Origin: Fuscovulum blasticum DSM 2131
Lineage (GTDB): Bacteria > Pseudomonadota > Alphaproteobacteria > Rhodobacterales > Rhodobacteraceae
Direction of reading: 5' to 3'
Assembly (NCBI RefSeq): GCF_003034965.1
Contig: NZ_PZKE01000007.1
Location: 62,001 to 126,000, forward strand
DNA: 64,000 nt
Below, piece after piece: positions 53,862 to 63,835 of this stretch. Position numbers and translations under genes: made by a program. The notes beneath the pieces are model-generated. The model was not told the origin of the DNA. It made no database searches and was given only the letters and a program-made list of their open reading frames with translations. Position 1 is the first letter of the stretch; each line of letters starts with the position of its first letter.

Positions 53862-53889
53862 CTTCTGCAAAAGTCATATAGTGCAGAAG
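53862..53889. promoter_or_regulatory. Inverted repeat upstream of dadA
   Basis: CTTCTGCA, 12 bases, TGCAGAAG, 98 bp upstream of the dadA start, in the A+T-richer 185-bp gap between dadA and the Fic gene. A candidate Lrp/AsnC-type operator, since dadA is often Lrp-controlled (inference). Confidence 0.45.
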
Positions 53890-53949
53890 TATCGTGCTTG
53901 TTTGCGTGATATGAAGCAATAGTCTCACGCTGGATGCTGGCTTGCCTGC

Positions 53950-55086
53950 CTATTCCTCGGTCTCGTGACGGACGATGTCGATGAGGGGCTTGAAGCCGTA
54001 AATTGCCGGTCTCCGGCCCGATCCGGGGACGATCTGGGACAGAAGTCCGGTCTCGCGCAGTTTGCGTGTCATGCTGGCGGCAACATGCGGCGGGATGCGG
54101 TCATGACTGGTGAACTTGCTGTTCTTGAAACTGGGGTTTGCGAACATGAAGTCCAGCGCGTCGGTTGCCCATTCGCTTTTCAGCTCTTCGCGGAACCGCA
54201 GTTTCATGGCGCTGTAGAGATCAAAGATCTTCTGGGCGACGATGATATTTCGCTCGGCCTGTTCACGCAGGCCGTTCAGGAAGAACACGCACCATTCCGT
54301 CCATTCTGCATCCGAGGACACGCGGCGCATCATGTCGATGTAATCGTCCCTGTAGCGTTCGAAGTAGGCGCTGACATAGAAGTGCGGTTGCTTGATCAGG
54401 CCCGAGGTCCAGAGCATGAGGGTGATGAGCATACGGCCGATCCGGCCGTTTCCATCCTTGAACGGGTGCAGGGCTTCGAATTCGACATGGGCAAGAGCGG
54501 TTTTCAGGAGCGGATTGGTCTTGCTGGTTGTGATGAACGAAAACAGGTTCTCCATCCCCTGCGGCAGGGCGATCGGATTGATCGGCACGAAGGAAACCGA
54601 GCGCCGTCTTTCGCCGATGTAGTTTTGTTCGGTCTTGTAGGCGCCGGGTGACTTCGTGGCGCCTCTGCCGAACGAGAGCAGAATCTGGTGTGCCTGCTTG
54701 ATCATGGCCTCGGAAAGCGGGCGCCCGGCTTCGATCTCGCGCTGAACGCGCTGAAGGGCGCGGGTGTAGAGGAAGGTTTCGACGGCTTCGCTCCGGGCCT
54801 GACGGAAGGTTTCTTCGGAGGCCTCGCTCTCCTCGGCCTCGATCCGCAGGATTTCATCCAGTGTCGAAATCGTGCCCTCCATCCGCGAGGAGATCACGGC
54901 CTCCTGGTTGCGCAGGGGCGCCAGCAGGATTTCACTGTTGTGCATGGCCGCAAGCATCTGATCGTAACGGGACAGCGCGTTGCCGGTTTCGAAGACCGGG
55001 TCCAGCAGTTCCTGAAAGCGCAGGTTTTCAGGGGGAAATGCGCCATAGTGATAGGCTACGGCTTCTTTCAGGTGCGCTTCCATCAT
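53950..55086 (-). CDS. Fic family protein (AMP transferase)
   Basis: A 378-residue protein. The Fic core motif HPFKDGNGRIGRML (H-x-F-x-D-G-N-G-R) is complete. The N-terminal inhibitory helix SSRMEGTIS carries the S-x-x-x-E-G motif of self-inhibited (class II) Fic proteins, and PQGMENLFSFI, ALAHVEFEALH are normal. A C-terminal winged-helix-like region follows (KFTSHDRIPPHVAASMTRKL). It likely AMPylates a host target; no separate antitoxin gene is next to it, as expected for class II. ATG 55086 or 55083; AAGG lies ~9 nt upstream. Confidence 0.9.
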   Translation of the reverse strand: MMEAHLKEAVAYHYGAFPPENLRFQELLDPVFETGNALSRYDQMLAAMHNSEILLAPLRNQEAVISSRMEGTISTLDEILRIEAEESEASEETFRQARSEAVETFLYTRALQRVQREIEAGRPLSEAMIKQAHQILLSFGRGATKSPGAYKTEQNYIGERRRSVSFVPINPIALPQGMENLFSFITTSKTNPLLKTALAHVEFEALHPFKDGNGRIGRMLITLMLWTSGLIKQPHFYVSAYFERYRDDYIDMMRRVSSDAEWTEWCVFFLNGLREQAERNIIVAQKIFDLYSAMKLRFREELKSEWATDALDFMFANPSFKNSKFTSHDRIPPHVAASMTRKLRETGLLSQIVPGSGRRPAIYGFKPLIDIVRHETEE

Positions 55087-55262
55087 TTGTCGTACCTTGA
55101 ACGGACATATGGATATGACAACAAGGCTAGTGTGAGTCTGATATAGGGTAAAGCCATTTGTTGTAGCTGGATCTGGTCTGCAAGTTCGACAAAGCTTCTT
55201 GTTATAGGCGGGGCCCCGACAAAGCGGCTTGTCGCTATCGGGGCGACGCGCCGGAAATGACA

Positions 55263-55290
55263 AAGGCCCCGGGGTTTCCCCCGGGGCCTT
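55263..55290 (-). terminator. Terminator after pnp
   Basis: AAGGCCCCGGGG, four bases, CCCCGGGGCCTT: a 12-bp perfect GC stem starting 22 bp after the pnp stop. The T-run on the minus strand is short (CCTTTGTCATTTCC). Confidence 0.75.
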
Positions 55291-55312
55291 CGTGTTCCTG
55301 TGGAGAGGAAGA

Positions 55313-57454
55313 TCAGCCTTCGGCCGATTCTTCCTTTTTCTCGGCGATTTCTTCGCCGGTTTCCTGATCGACCATCTTCATGCCAAGGCGGACCTTGCCG
55401 CGTTCGTCGAAGCCCAGCAGCTTGACCTTGACTTCCTGGCCTTCCTTCAGCGCCTCGTTCGGGTGCTGCAGGCGCTTGCTGGCGATCTGCGACACATGGA
55501 CCAGACCGTCACGCTTGCCGAAGAAGTTTACGAAGGCGCCGAAATCGACCAGCTTCACCACCTTGCCGGTGTAGATCTGCCCGATTTCCGGTTCGGCCAC
55601 GATGGACCAGATCATGTCATAGGCCTTCTTGATGGCCTTCTGATCGTTCGAGGCGATCTTGATCATGCCGTCGTCGTTGATGTCGACCTTGGCGCCCGAC
55701 ACTTCCACGATCTCGCGGATGACCTTGCCGCCCGAACCGATCACTTCGCGGATCTTGTCGGTGGGAATGGACATCGTTTCGATCTTGGGGGCGTATTCGC
55801 TGAACGCCTGCGGGGCCGAGATGCGCTTGGCCATCTCGCCCAGGATGTGCATCCGGCCGTCCTTGGCCTGCGCCAGGGCCTGCGCCATGATTTCGGGCGT
55901 GATGCCCGCAACCTTGATGTCCATCTGCAGCGAGGTGATGCCGCTTTCGGTGCCCGCAACCTTGAAGTCCATGTCGCCGAGGTGATCCTCGTCGCCAAGG
56001 ATGTCGGTCAGCACGGCCCAGGACCCGTCATCTTCCAGGATCAGGCCCATGGCCACGCCGGCAACCGGCGCCTTCAGCGGAACGCCCGCGTCCATCATCG
56101 CCAGCGAGCCGCCGCAAACGGTGGCCATCGAGGACGAGCCGTTCGATTCGGTGATCTCGGACACGATGCGGATCGTGTAGGGGAAATCGGTCGGTGCCGG
56201 CAGAACCGCCTGAAGCGCCCGCCAGGCCAGCTTGCCATGGCCGATTTCACGGCGACCGGGCGAACCGACGCGGCCCACTTCGCCCACCGAATAGGGGGGG
56301 AAGTTGTAGTGCAGCAGGAAGTTCGAGCGGCTGTTGCCGTTCAGCGCGTCGATGATCTGCTCATCCTCGCCGGTGCCCAGCGTGGTGACGCAGAGCGACT
56401 GGGTTTCGCCGCGGGTGAACAGCGCCGACCCATGGGTGCGCGGCAGGACGCCGGTTTCCACGGCGATCTGGCGCACGGTCTTGGTATCGCGGCCGTCGAT
56501 GCGGGCCCCCTTCTTCACCACGTCGCCGCGGAGGATCGAGGATTCCAGCTTCTTGATCGCGGCGCCAAGGTTGGCGTCGGCCAGGTCTTCTTCCGAGAGC
56601 GAGGCCTTGATGGCATCGACCGCGGCGCTGATGGCGTTGGTGCGGTCCTGCTTGTCGCGGATCGCGAAGGCGGCGCGCATCTGCGCTTCGCCGGCGGCCT
56701 TGACCTTGCCGTAGATGGCCGACAGGTCGGGCGGCGAGAAATCGAAGGGTTCCTTGGCGGATTCCTCGGCGAAGTCGATGATCAGGTCGATCACCGGCTG
56801 CATCGCGGCATGGCCGAACTTCACGGCGCCCAGCATTTCGTCTTCCGACAGCTCATAGGCTTCGGATTCGACCATCATCACGGCGTCCTTGGTGCCGGCG
56901 ACGACCAGATCCAGCCGCTGTTCGGGGTTCATCCGAAGCTGGTGCATGTCGTCCATCGAGGGGTTCAGCACATAGGCGCCCTTCGAGAAGCCGACGCGCG
57001 CGGCGCCGATCGGGCCCATGAAGGGCACGCCCGAGATGGTGAGCGCGGCCGAGGCGGCGATCATCGCCACGATGTCGGGATCATTCACCAGGTCGCAGGA
57101 CAGCACGGTTGCCATGACCAGGACTTCGTTCTTGAAGCCTTCGACGAACAGCGGGCGGCAGGGACGGTCGATCAGACGCGAGACCAGCGTTTCCTTTTCC
57201 GAAGGACGCGCCTCGCGCTTGAAGAAGCCACCCGGGATCTTGCCGGCGGCGTAATACTTTTCCTGATAGTGCACGGTCAGGGGGAAGAAGTCCTGGCCCG
57301 GCTTGGGCGATTTGGCGAAGGTCACGTTGGCCATGACCTGGGTTTCGCCAAGCGTCGCGATGACCGAACCATCGGCCTGACGCGCAACTTTCCCCGTTTC
57401 CAGAGTGAGCGTTTCGTTGCCCCACTGGATGGATTTCTTCGTCACGTTGAACAT
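55313..57454 (-). CDS. pnp: Polyribonucleotide nucleotidyltransferase
   Basis: A 713-residue 3'-5' phosphorolytic exoribonuclease, part of the degradosome. Two RNase PH-like domains ([35 protein letters not shown]), then KH (~555-615, [18 protein letters not shown]) and S1 (~622-692, [21 protein letters not shown]) domains and a charged tail. Full length. Order rbfA, truB, rpsO, pnp in this region is the usual bacterial one, here loosened by inserted genes. Confidence 0.98.
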   Translation of the reverse strand: MFNVTKKSIQWGNETLTLETGKVARQADGSVIATLGETQVMANVTFAKSPKPGQDFFPLTVHYQEKYYAAGKIPGGFFKREARPSEKETLVSRLIDRPCRPLFVEGFKNEVLVMATVLSCDLVNDPDIVAMIAASAALTISGVPFMGPIGAARVGFSKGAYVLNPSMDDMHQLRMNPEQRLDLVVAGTKDAVMMVESEAYELSEDEMLGAVKFGHAAMQPVIDLIIDFAEESAKEPFDFSPPDLSAIYGKVKAAGEAQMRAAFAIRDKQDRTNAISAAVDAIKASLSEEDLADANLGAAIKKLESSILRGDVVKKGARIDGRDTKTVRQIAVETGVLPRTHGSALFTRGETQSLCVTTLGTGEDEQIIDALNGNSRSNFLLHYNFPPYSVGEVGRVGSPGRREIGHGKLAWRALQAVLPAPTDFPYTIRIVSEITESNGSSSMATVCGGSLAMMDAGVPLKAPVAGVAMGLILEDDGSWAVLTDILGDEDHLGDMDFKVAGTESGITSLQMDIKVAGITPEIMAQALAQAKDGRMHILGEMAKRISAPQAFSEYAPKIETMSIPTDKIREVIGSGGKVIREIVEVSGAKVDINDDGMIKIASNDQKAIKKAYDMIWSIVAEPEIGQIYTGKVVKLVDFGAFVNFFGKRDGLVHVSQIASKRLQHPNEALKEGQEVKVKLLGFDERGKVRLGMKMVDQETGEEIAEKKEESAEG

Positions 57455-57756
57455 ATATCGTTTCCTCTAGGGCCCCGGCCCCTGCCGGTGGTCCCACATA
57501 TGGCGGCCCCATTGCCGCCGTCTTCCCCCGATCCTTTGCATGGGCCCCGGGGGCAGGCCGTCACGTCACAGATGGCGCGGGCCATACAGGAAATGCGCCT
57601 GCATTGAAAGTGTGTTGTTGGGCCGGCGGACCCGCACCGGGCGAAGGCCGCCGATGGTGGGCGGGCCGGCAACTTCATCTTGCGCGACCTTTTCCCATCT
57701 GATTTGCAAGGAGCAGGCGACCTGAATCGCCGGTAACGAGTATGGAGAGTATGAAT
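57455..57756. other. Divergent region between pnp and the small secreted protein
   Basis: About 300 bp with no convincing gene. It must contain the pnp promoter (minus) and the promoter of the secreted protein (plus). No clear riboswitch or tRNA was recognised. Confidence 0.4.
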
Positions 57757-58143
57757 ATGTCGATGACCCTTCGCGGAGCAGCCCTTGCGCTGCCGTTCCT
57801 GATGACGGGCCTTGCCGTGAACGCGCAGACCGCGCCGACGCCGGATGATGCCGTCGCTGCCGCCAAGAACCAGCTTGGTGTGCTGGAATACTGCCAGACC
57901 GCCGGCCATATCGAGGCCAAGCCGGTCGAGATTCAGACCAAGATGCTGGGCATGCTGCCGCCGGCGACCGATGCCGAAAAGGTGGAAGCGGCCTATGCCA
58001 AGGGCAAGGAAGGCGTGGTTTCCGCGATGGGAACCGAGATGCCGCTGGCCGATGCCGCCAAGGCCCAGGGCGTGGAAGAAGCCGCGCTGTGCGCCCAGAT
58101 GGGCACGATGATCGAACAGGCCGGCGCGCAGATGGGGATGTAA
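57757..58143 (+). CDS. Small secreted protein of unknown function
   Basis: A ~128-residue protein with a signal peptide (SMTLRGAALALPFLMTGLAVNAQ). The mature part has two cysteines (LEYCQTAGH and AALCAQMGT) that could form a disulfide, and is Ala-rich and helical. It resembles a conserved Rhodobacterales family sometimes labelled ESAT-6-like pore-forming, but I see no WxG motif and do not assert that role. Several ATGs are in frame (57742, 57751, 57757); 57757 has GGAG at the best distance. A strong terminator follows. Confidence 0.65.
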   Translation: MSMTLRGAALALPFLMTGLAVNAQTAPTPDDAVAAAKNQLGVLEYCQTAGHIEAKPVEIQTKMLGMLPPATDAEKVEAAYAKGKEGVVSAMGTEMPLADAAKAQGVEEAALCAQMGTMIEQAGAQMGM

Positions 58144-58170
58144 TCCCCCGCCTGCCCTGACCGAAACAGG

Positions 58171-58206
58171 AACGCCCGCCCGGGATTCCGGGCGGGCGTT
58201 TTCCTT
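58171..58206 (+). terminator. Rho-independent terminator
   Basis: AACGCCCGCCCGG, four bases, CCGGGCGGGCGTT then TTCCTTT: a 13-bp perfect stem 27 bp after the stop of the small secreted protein. Confidence 0.85.
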
Positions 58207-58238
58207 TGAAAGACGGTGCCCCCGGCGGGGCGGGGCCG

Positions 58239-58967
58239 TCACGCCTGCGGCTGGCCGCGCTTCATGCCCGGACGGGGTGGCAGGCCATAGGCCTTGCGGG
58301 CGGTGACGAGGCGCAGGTCTTCCGGGTCCATCCCCATGGAGAGAAGCGTCTTGCGGTCAAACCGGGCGCGGGCGGCTTCGGCATCATGGCTGGTGCCGAA
58401 CAGGCGGTCGATCCAGCCCGCGCCAAGGCTGACGTGGAAGGTGGCGGCGTGGTCCTGATAGTGGTGGGCCAGATGATCGCGGGTGATCTTCTGCCCAAGC
58501 CAGCCCTTCGGCACATTCAGATGCGCCAGCGTGTGGCAACCTTCGTAGAAGGCGAAGGCCGAGACCGAGCCGAGGAAGAGGGCGACGAAGGCGGTCACGA
58601 AGGCGGCGCCAAGCCCGAGGACGGGCCAGAGGAACAGCGTGTGCAGCGCCACCGAGATCAGGCCGAAACGCACCGGATACCAGTGATCGTCGCCGGTGAA
58701 GAGTTCGGGATCGGAGGGGAATTCGTGATGGCCGATGTGGCTGCGATACAGCGCGTTGAACACGCCCTGATCGGTGGGCGGCTTGCGGTGCAGCAGGAAG
58801 CGGTGCATCGCGTATTCGACAAAGAACTGCATCACCACGCCATAGGCGATGGCCAGCAGCAGCCAGGGCGACCAGAACGCCACCAGCAGCCCCAAAGCAA
58901 GCAGCCAGAACGGGGCCAGCCGTTGCAGGCTGCCCATGTGGACCAGAACCCGAAGGGTGGGAATCAT
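58239..58967 (-). CDS. Fatty acid hydroxylase/sterol desaturase family protein
   Basis: A 242-residue membrane protein with three or four hydrophobic segments and the di-iron histidine boxes of the family: HRFLLH, HIGHH, GCHTLAH and DHLAHHYQDH. It probably hydroxylates or desaturates a lipid or carotenoid ring in the inner membrane; substrate unknown. Sits between pnp and rpsO on the same strand, not in the usual operon. Confidence 0.88.
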   Translation of the reverse strand: MIPTLRVLVHMGSLQRLAPFWLLALGLLVAFWSPWLLLAIAYGVVMQFFVEYAMHRFLLHRKPPTDQGVFNALYRSHIGHHEFPSDPELFTGDDHWYPVRFGLISVALHTLFLWPVLGLGAAFVTAFVALFLGSVSAFAFYEGCHTLAHLNVPKGWLGQKITRDHLAHHYQDHAATFHVSLGAGWIDRLFGTSHDAEAARARFDRKTLLSMGMDPEDLRLVTARKAYGLPPRPGMKRGQPQA

Positions 58968-59051
58968 TGCCGGCCTCGTGGTGAAACTGAACAGGGTGGT
59001 TCAAAATCAGGCGAGGAGGCGGGGCCGGTCAACAGGGACGCTGCGTCAAGC

Positions 59052-59076
59052 AAAAGGGGCCGCCGAAGCGACCCCT
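59052..59076 (-). terminator. Terminator after rpsO
   Basis: On the minus strand AGGGGTCGC-TTCG-GCGGCCCCT followed by TTTT: a 9-bp stem with one G-T pair and a stable TTCG loop, 25 bp after the rpsO stop. Confidence 0.85.
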
Positions 59077-59101
59077 GGTTCGTTTGCCCGGAACGGCCGG
59101 A

Positions 59102-59371
59102 TCAGCGGCGCAGGCCGAGGCGCTGGATCAGCGTCGCGTAGCGGGTCTCGTCGTTCTTCTTGAGGTAGTCCAGCAGCTTGCGGCGCTGGGCGACCATCAT
59201 CAGAAGGCCACGACGCGAGTGGTTGTCCTTCTTGTGAGCCTTGAAGTGCTCGGTCAGGGTGGCAATCCGCGAGGACAGGATGGCGACCTGGACTTCGGGC
59301 GAGCCGGTGTCGCCTTCCTTGGTCGCGTATTCCTTGATCAGGCGGGCCTTGTCTTCAACAGTGATCGACAT
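59102..59371 (-). CDS. rpsO: Ribosomal protein S15
   Basis: An 89-residue small-subunit protein binding 16S r[54 protein letters not shown] is the S15 signature. Exact family length. Confidence 0.98.
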   Translation of the reverse strand: MSITVEDKARLIKEYATKEGDTGSPEVQVAILSSRIATLTEHFKAHKKDNHSRRGLLMMVAQRRKLLDYLKKNDETRYATLIQRLGLRR

Positions 59372-59693
59372 CGGGATGCTCCTTACGGGTTGGCGTGACG
59401 GCCACGGCCGGGATGTCGTCCAGCAGGGCCCTTGAACACCGCCGGGCTGCGGCGGATGCGTGCCTATAGGGGGAATCGCGCCGGAAGGGAAGCCGGAATC
59501 ACCGCGGGGCTGCGGGGCCGGGCGGGCGCGGGATCGGAACAGTTTTGCGAAATCTTGCCGCGACCGGCGGCTGCAGCGACCGCCGAATCATGCTAGGACG
59601 ACCATGAATTTCCTAGTCCTGTCAGAAGGTTGGAGGGGAGAATGGTTAACGCCGCCCGGCGGGCGGCAGGGCGCAGGCGCGGGGGGACGGCGG
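59372..59693. other. Divergent region between rpsO and the RTX gene
   Basis: About 320 bp. It holds the rpsO leader (minus) and the RTX promoter (plus). An in-frame ATG at 59604 could extend the RTX protein by 30 residues (MNFLVLSEGWRGEWL...). No RNA gene recognised. Confidence 0.4.
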
Positions 59694-60755
59694 ATGATGC
59701 TGATTCTGGGTATGATGGGGGCCGTTCTGGCCGGGGTTCTGGCCGAAGGCATCATGGCGCTTGGATCGCCCGACACGGCGGAGGACGAGGACGGGGCGGA
59801 TGCCCCCGAGGCGGAGGATGCGCCGGACGCCCGGGGCGAGGACGCGGAGGCCGGGGACGGCGACCTGTTGCAGGAAGAGACGGCGGGCGCGCAGGGCGCG
59901 GAAGAGGGGGCGGCAGAGGACGGCTTCGTGTCGGATGACCGGCCGGAGGTGCCCGATTTGCCCCGGGCGCAAGGCGGCGGCGACGGGGAGGATCTGATCA
60001 CCGGCGGCGGGGCGGGCGATGCGCTGGCCGGGGGCGGCGGGAATGACCAGATCGACGCCGGGGCGGGCGACGATACCCTGTCGGGCGGGCCGGGTGATGA
60101 TGCGGTCTGGGCCGGGGCCGGGGATGACCTTGCCGAAGGGGGCGAGGGCGCGGACCGGCTGGAAGGGCAGGACGGGGGCGACAGCCTGTCGGGCGGCGCG
60201 GGGCCGGACTGGCTGGCGGGCCATGAGGGGGGTGACCTGCTGGACGGCGGGGCCGAGGCCGACACGCTGCTGGGGGGCGGCGGCGCGGATACGCTGTCGG
60301 GCGGTGCGGGGCCGGACTGGCTGGCCGGGGGCGATGGCGCTGATCAGGTGCAGGGCGGCGCCGGGGCGGATGTGCTGGACGGCAATGCCGGTGACGACTG
60401 GCTGTCGGGCGTGTTTCCCGAAGGCGACGATGCCGGGGCGGATTTCCTGAACGGCGGCGCGGGGGCCGATACGCTGGCCGCCGGGGCGGGCGATGTGGCG
60501 ACCGGGGGCGATGGCGCGGACAGTTTCCTTCTGAGCCACTGGCTGGGCGAAGGCGGCCATGCCACGATCACCGATTACGATGCCGCCGAGGATGAGATCG
60601 TGCTGGTCTATGATCCGGCAACCCATGCCGACCCGATGGTGACGGTTCAGCCGGTGGCCGGCACCGACCGGGTGACCATCCTGCTGGACGGGCATGAGGT
60701 GGCCACGGTGCATGGCGCGGTGGCGGTGCAGGACATCCGCCTGCTGGCGGCCTGA
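59694..60755 (+). CDS. RTX-type calcium-binding repeat protein
   Basis: A ~353-residue acidic protein. The N-terminus (MMLILGMMGAVLAGVLAEGIMAL) is a single hydrophobic segment, signal anchor or signal peptide. Residues ~30-100 are a Glu/Asp/Ala-rich linker. From ~100 to 280 there are about a dozen GGxGxDxLxG-like nonapeptides (GGGGNDQIDAGAGDDTLSGG), which fold into a calcium-binding beta roll. The C-terminus (SFLLSHWLGEGGHATITDYDAAEDEIVLVY) is the usual cap of Rhodobacterales RTX proteins. No enzyme domain seen. Start uncertain: 59694 or 59604. Confidence 0.8.
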   Translation: MMLILGMMGAVLAGVLAEGIMALGSPDTAEDEDGADAPEAEDAPDARGEDAEAGDGDLLQEETAGAQGAEEGAAEDGFVSDDRPEVPDLPRAQGGGDGEDLITGGGAGDALAGGGGNDQIDAGAGDDTLSGGPGDDAVWAGAGDDLAEGGEGADRLEGQDGGDSLSGGAGPDWLAGHEGGDLLDGGAEADTLLGGGGADTLSGGAGPDWLAGGDGADQVQGGAGADVLDGNAGDDWLSGVFPEGDDAGADFLNGGAGADTLAAGAGDVATGGDGADSFLLSHWLGEGGHATITDYDAAEDEIVLVYDPATHADPMVTVQPVAGTDRVTILLDGHEVATVHGAVAVQDIRLLAA

Positions 60756-60768
60756 CCGCGCAGCGGCG

Positions 60769-61671
60769 CTAGCGGTTGAACACGCGCGAGGGGTGCAGTT
60801 CGCCCCCCATGTAGCGGCCCACGGCCAGGGCGCGGCCGTTCAGGCTGGCCCAGGCTTCGGTGCCATAGGGCAGGTGGCCCAGAACCTGGCCGGGGTTGCC
60901 ATGGCCCAGCCGGGCGGCGCCTTCGGGGGTGGCCTGCAGTTCCGGCAGGTCGGCCAGCGCCAGTTCCAGCGGGTGCAGCAGGCTGTCGATCTCGGGCGTG
61001 CCGGCCAGACGGTCAAGGTCTTCCAGCGAGCAGCCCATGTCGGCTCGGAAGGGGCCGGTCCAGTCTCGCCGCAGCCATTGCACATGGCCAAGGCAGCCAA
61101 GCGCGGCGCCCAGGTCGCGGGCGATGGCGCGGACATAGCCGCCCTTGCCGCAGACCATTTCCAGATCGGCGTGGTCGGCATCGGGGCGGCCAGCCAGCAC
61201 CAGCCGTTCCACATAAAGCGGGCGGGGGGCGAGGTCCATTTCCACGCCTTCGCGGGCCAGGTCATAGGCACGCTCGCCCTCGACCTTGACGGCGGAGACC
61301 TGCGGCGGAACCTGAAGGATGTCGCCGCGGAAGGCGTTGAGCGCGGTTTCGATCTGCGCATCGGTCGGGCGCAGGTCGCTGCGGGCGATCACGCTGCCTT
61401 CGGCATCATCGGTGGTGGTGGCGGCGCCGAAGGTCACGCGGAAGCGGTAGCCCTTCATCGCATCGGTGATCAGCGGCACGGTCTTGGTGGCCTCGCCCAG
61501 GGCCACGGCCAGAACGCCGGTGGCGGCGGGGTCCAGCGTGCCGGCGTGGCCGGCCTTCTGCGCGCCGAAGGCCCAGCGGACCTTGCCGACGATATTGGTC
61601 GAGCCGATGCCCGCGGGCTTGTCCACGATCACCCAGCCCGAAACCGGGCGGCCCTTTTTCGCGCGACCCAT
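60769..61671 (-). CDS. truB: tRNA pseudouridine-55 synthase
   Basis: A 300-residue enzyme making pseudouridine 55 in the T loop of tRNAs. [18 protein letters not shown] and [15 protein letters not shown] with the catalytic Asp are visible, then [10 protein letters not shown] and [18 protein letters not shown]. Normal length. Third gene of rbfA-DUF2233-truB with 3-bp gaps. Confidence 0.97.
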   Translation of the reverse strand: MGRAKKGRPVSGWVIVDKPAGIGSTNIVGKVRWAFGAQKAGHAGTLDPAATGVLAVALGEATKTVPLITDAMKGYRFRVTFGAATTTDDAEGSVIARSDLRPTDAQIETALNAFRGDILQVPPQVSAVKVEGERAYDLAREGVEMDLAPRPLYVERLVLAGRPDADHADLEMVCGKGGYVRAIARDLGAALGCLGHVQWLRRDWTGPFRADMGCSLEDLDRLAGTPEIDSLLHPLELALADLPELQATPEGAARLGHGNPGQVLGHLPYGTEAWASLNGRALAVGRYMGGELHPSRVFNR

Positions 61672-61674
61672 CGG

Positions 61675-62415
61675 TCAGCCTTTCGGAATGACGGCGCCGA
61701 CGATCGGCCCCATGGGAAAGCCCAGGTCGCTGCGGCCCAGAGCGGGGGAATAGAGCCGCGAGATGCTGCCATCGAAATACAGCGCATCGGACAGGCCAAG
61801 GTGATCGCGGAAGAGCCGGGCGAAGAGGTGGAAGTTCACCGCCTCGTTCGAGATGGCAAAGACGGCGCGGCTGCCGTCGGCGGGCACGCCCACGCCGTTG
61901 CGGACATAAAGCGAATCGCTGTCGGGCAGCAGCTTGGGGTGCAGCGCGCCGTTCAGCAGCAGCATGGGGCCGGATTGCGTGGCCCAGCGGCAGGTGGGGC
62001 GGTTGTCGCGGAAGCTGCGGCTTTCGATCACGCGGAAGCCGTCCTTGCCCCAGCAGAAGACGCCGTTCGGCAACAGGCCGAAATTGCCGGGGCCGGCGCG
62101 GGTGATCAGCGGCGCCTGTTCGTGCCCTTCGGCGATGAACAGGCCCACGGGCGACAGATCGCGGTGATACATGCCCGCGTTCATGGCGAAGGCCAGGGTC
62201 TTGCCTTCGGCTTCAAGCGCGCGGTTCACGGCGGCGAAGCTGCCATAGGGGCCGTCGGGGCCGTTCAGGAACAGCCGCAGGTCTTCGCCGCGCGACACGT
62301 CGCACAGGGTGAAGGAGGCGCCTTCGAACACCTCATCCCGGCAGGCGCTGGCGCCGGCCATGCCCGCGATTGCAGAGGGCAGAAGCAGCGCCAGAAGGGC
62401 GAACAGCCGCCGCAC
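61675..62415 (-). CDS. Phosphodiester glycosidase-like (DUF2233) secreted protein
   Basis: A 246-residue protein with a signal peptide (MRRLFALLALLLPSAIAGMAGASA). AMNAGMYHRDLSPVGLFIAEG, FAISNEAVNFHLFARLF and ALYFDGSISRLYSP are the conserved parts of the DUF2233/NAGPA domain, related to the mammalian uncovering enzyme that cleaves a sugar phosphodiester. The bacterial substrate is unknown. It is tucked between rbfA (2-bp gap) and truB (3-bp gap). Confidence 0.88.
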   Translation of the reverse strand: MRRLFALLALLLPSAIAGMAGASACRDEVFEGASFTLCDVSRGEDLRLFLNGPDGPYGSFAAVNRALEAEGKTLAFAMNAGMYHRDLSPVGLFIAEGHEQAPLITRAGPGNFGLLPNGVFCWGKDGFRVIESRSFRDNRPTCRWATQSGPMLLLNGALHPKLLPDSDSLYVRNGVGVPADGSRAVFAISNEAVNFHLFARLFRDHLGLSDALYFDGSISRLYSPALGRSDLGFPMGPIVGAVIPKG

Positions 62416-62417
62416 GC

Positions 62418-62834
62418 TCAGCCCTCGTCCTCATCCGGGGTGGTCAGGTCGCGCTGCACGGTCGGATCGGAAAACAGGCGGCGCGTCTCGTCCAGCCGGT
62501 CGAAGGTTTCGTCGGGGCGGAAGCGCAGGTCGGGGGCGTATTTCAGCGTCAGCTCGGCCCCGATGCGGCGGCGCAATTCGCCCTTGTTGCGGGCCAGCGC
62601 CTTGATCGCCTCTTCCACCGGGACGCTGCCCATCAGCGGCATCACATAGACGGTGGCGACCTTGAGGTCGGGCGAACAGGACACTTCGCCTACGGTGATG
62701 GACATGGCGTTCAGGTCAGGGTCGTGGATCTCGGCCCGGTTCAGCACATCGGAAATGGTACGGCGGATCAGTTCGCCGACGCGCAACTGCCGCTGCGAAG
62801 GGCCCTGGCCCGTGGGGAAGCGTTTTGAGGACAT
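62418..62834 (-). CDS. rbfA: Ribosome-binding factor A
   Basis: A 138-residue 30S maturation factor of KH-like fold. [19 protein letters not shown] at the N-terminus and [27 protein letters not shown] are the signatures. First of the rbfA-DUF2233-truB operon and divergent from dapB by 100 bp. Confidence 0.96.
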   Translation of the reverse strand: MSSKRFPTGQGPSQRQLRVGELIRRTISDVLNRAEIHDPDLNAMSITVGEVSCSPDLKVATVYVMPLMGSVPVEEAIKALARNKGELRRRIGAELTLKYAPDLRFRPDETFDRLDETRRLFSDPTVQRDLTTPDEDEG

Positions 62835-62934
62835 GAGGTTCCTCTAGTCGGTTTCGGGCCGTCCCGCAACGGGCCGGGCTTTCACAGCCGGGCGAGGGGC
62901 GCTAAAGCGAAGGCTGGCACACGGGGAATGGGCG

Positions 62935-63744
62935 ATGACAGAGCTTCCGGGACTGGTGGTGACGGGCGTATCGGGCCGGATGGGCCGGATGCTGGTGAAG
63001 ACCATCACCGAAAGCGGCCGCGCCCGGCTGGTGGCCGGGGTGGAGCGCGAGGGGCACGCTTGGGTGGGCCGCGACATCGGCGAGGCGATGGGCGGCGCAC
63101 CGCTGGGCGCGATGGTGACGGATGACCCGGTGGAAGCCTTTGCCCGCGCGCAGGGCGTGGTGGATTTCACTGCCCCCGCGGCGACGGTGGCCTATGCCGG
63201 GCTGGCGGCGCAGGCGCGGGCGGTGCATGTGATCGGCACCACCGGGCTGGAGCCGGCGCATCTGGAAAAGATCGCGGCGGCGGCGCGCCATGCGGTGATC
63301 GTGCGGGCGGGCAACATGAGCCTGGGCGTCAACCTGCTGGTGCGGATGACGCAGAAGATCGCCGCCGCGCTGGATGCCGACTGGGATGTCGAGGTTGTGG
63401 AGGCGCATCACCGGATGAAGGTGGACGCGCCGTCGGGCACCGCGCTGATGCTGGGCCGGGCCGCGGCCGAAGGGCGGGGCGTGACGCTGGAACAGGCCAT
63501 GGTTTCGGGCCGCGACGGCATCACCGGCGCGCGGGAACGCGGCAGCATCGGCTTCAGCGCCATTCGTGGTGGTGATATCGTGGGCGAGCATGACGTGATC
63601 TTTGCCGCCGAGGGCGAGCGGGTGATCCTGCGCCATGTCGCCACCGACCGGGCGATCTTTGCCCGCGGCGCGCTGCGGGCCGCGCTGTGGGGGCAGGGGC
63701 AGAAGCCCGGCGAATATGACATGATGGATGTGCTGGGCCTGTAG
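62935..63744 (+). CDS. dapB: 4-hydroxy-tetrahydrodipicolinate reductase
   Basis: A 269-residue enzyme of lysine/diaminopimelate synthesis using NAD(P)[17 protein letters not shown] is the nucleotide-binding loop and [19 protein letters not shown] the catalytic/substrate motif. Normal length. ATG 62935 is placed just before the Rossmann strand. Confidence 0.97.
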   Translation: MTELPGLVVTGVSGRMGRMLVKTITESGRARLVAGVEREGHAWVGRDIGEAMGGAPLGAMVTDDPVEAFARAQGVVDFTAPAATVAYAGLAAQARAVHVIGTTGLEPAHLEKIAAAARHAVIVRAGNMSLGVNLLVRMTQKIAAALDADWDVEVVEAHHRMKVDAPSGTALMLGRAAAEGRGVTLEQAMVSGRDGITGARERGSIGFSAIRGGDIVGEHDVIFAAEGERVILRHVATDRAIFARGALRAALWGQGQKPGEYDMMDVLGL

Positions 63745-63835
63745 TCCCGTCTTCACGGGCCTGTGATCGACGGGGCGGTCATCCGCTGCGGGGCCGTCTG
63801 CGTAGAAGGCAGGTTCCCGTTTGTGCGAGGCCGCC

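Noticed and set aside
55229..57607. 792-codon plus-strand frame opposite pnp
   Set aside because: Mirror frame of pnp; the translated sequence is His/Asp/Gly-rich and has no domain.
60000..60480. Repeated GC-rich units, considered as CRISPR or tandem DNA repeat
   Set aside because: They are the codons of RTX nonapeptides in frame with a protein; units vary and there are no constant repeats with unique spacers.
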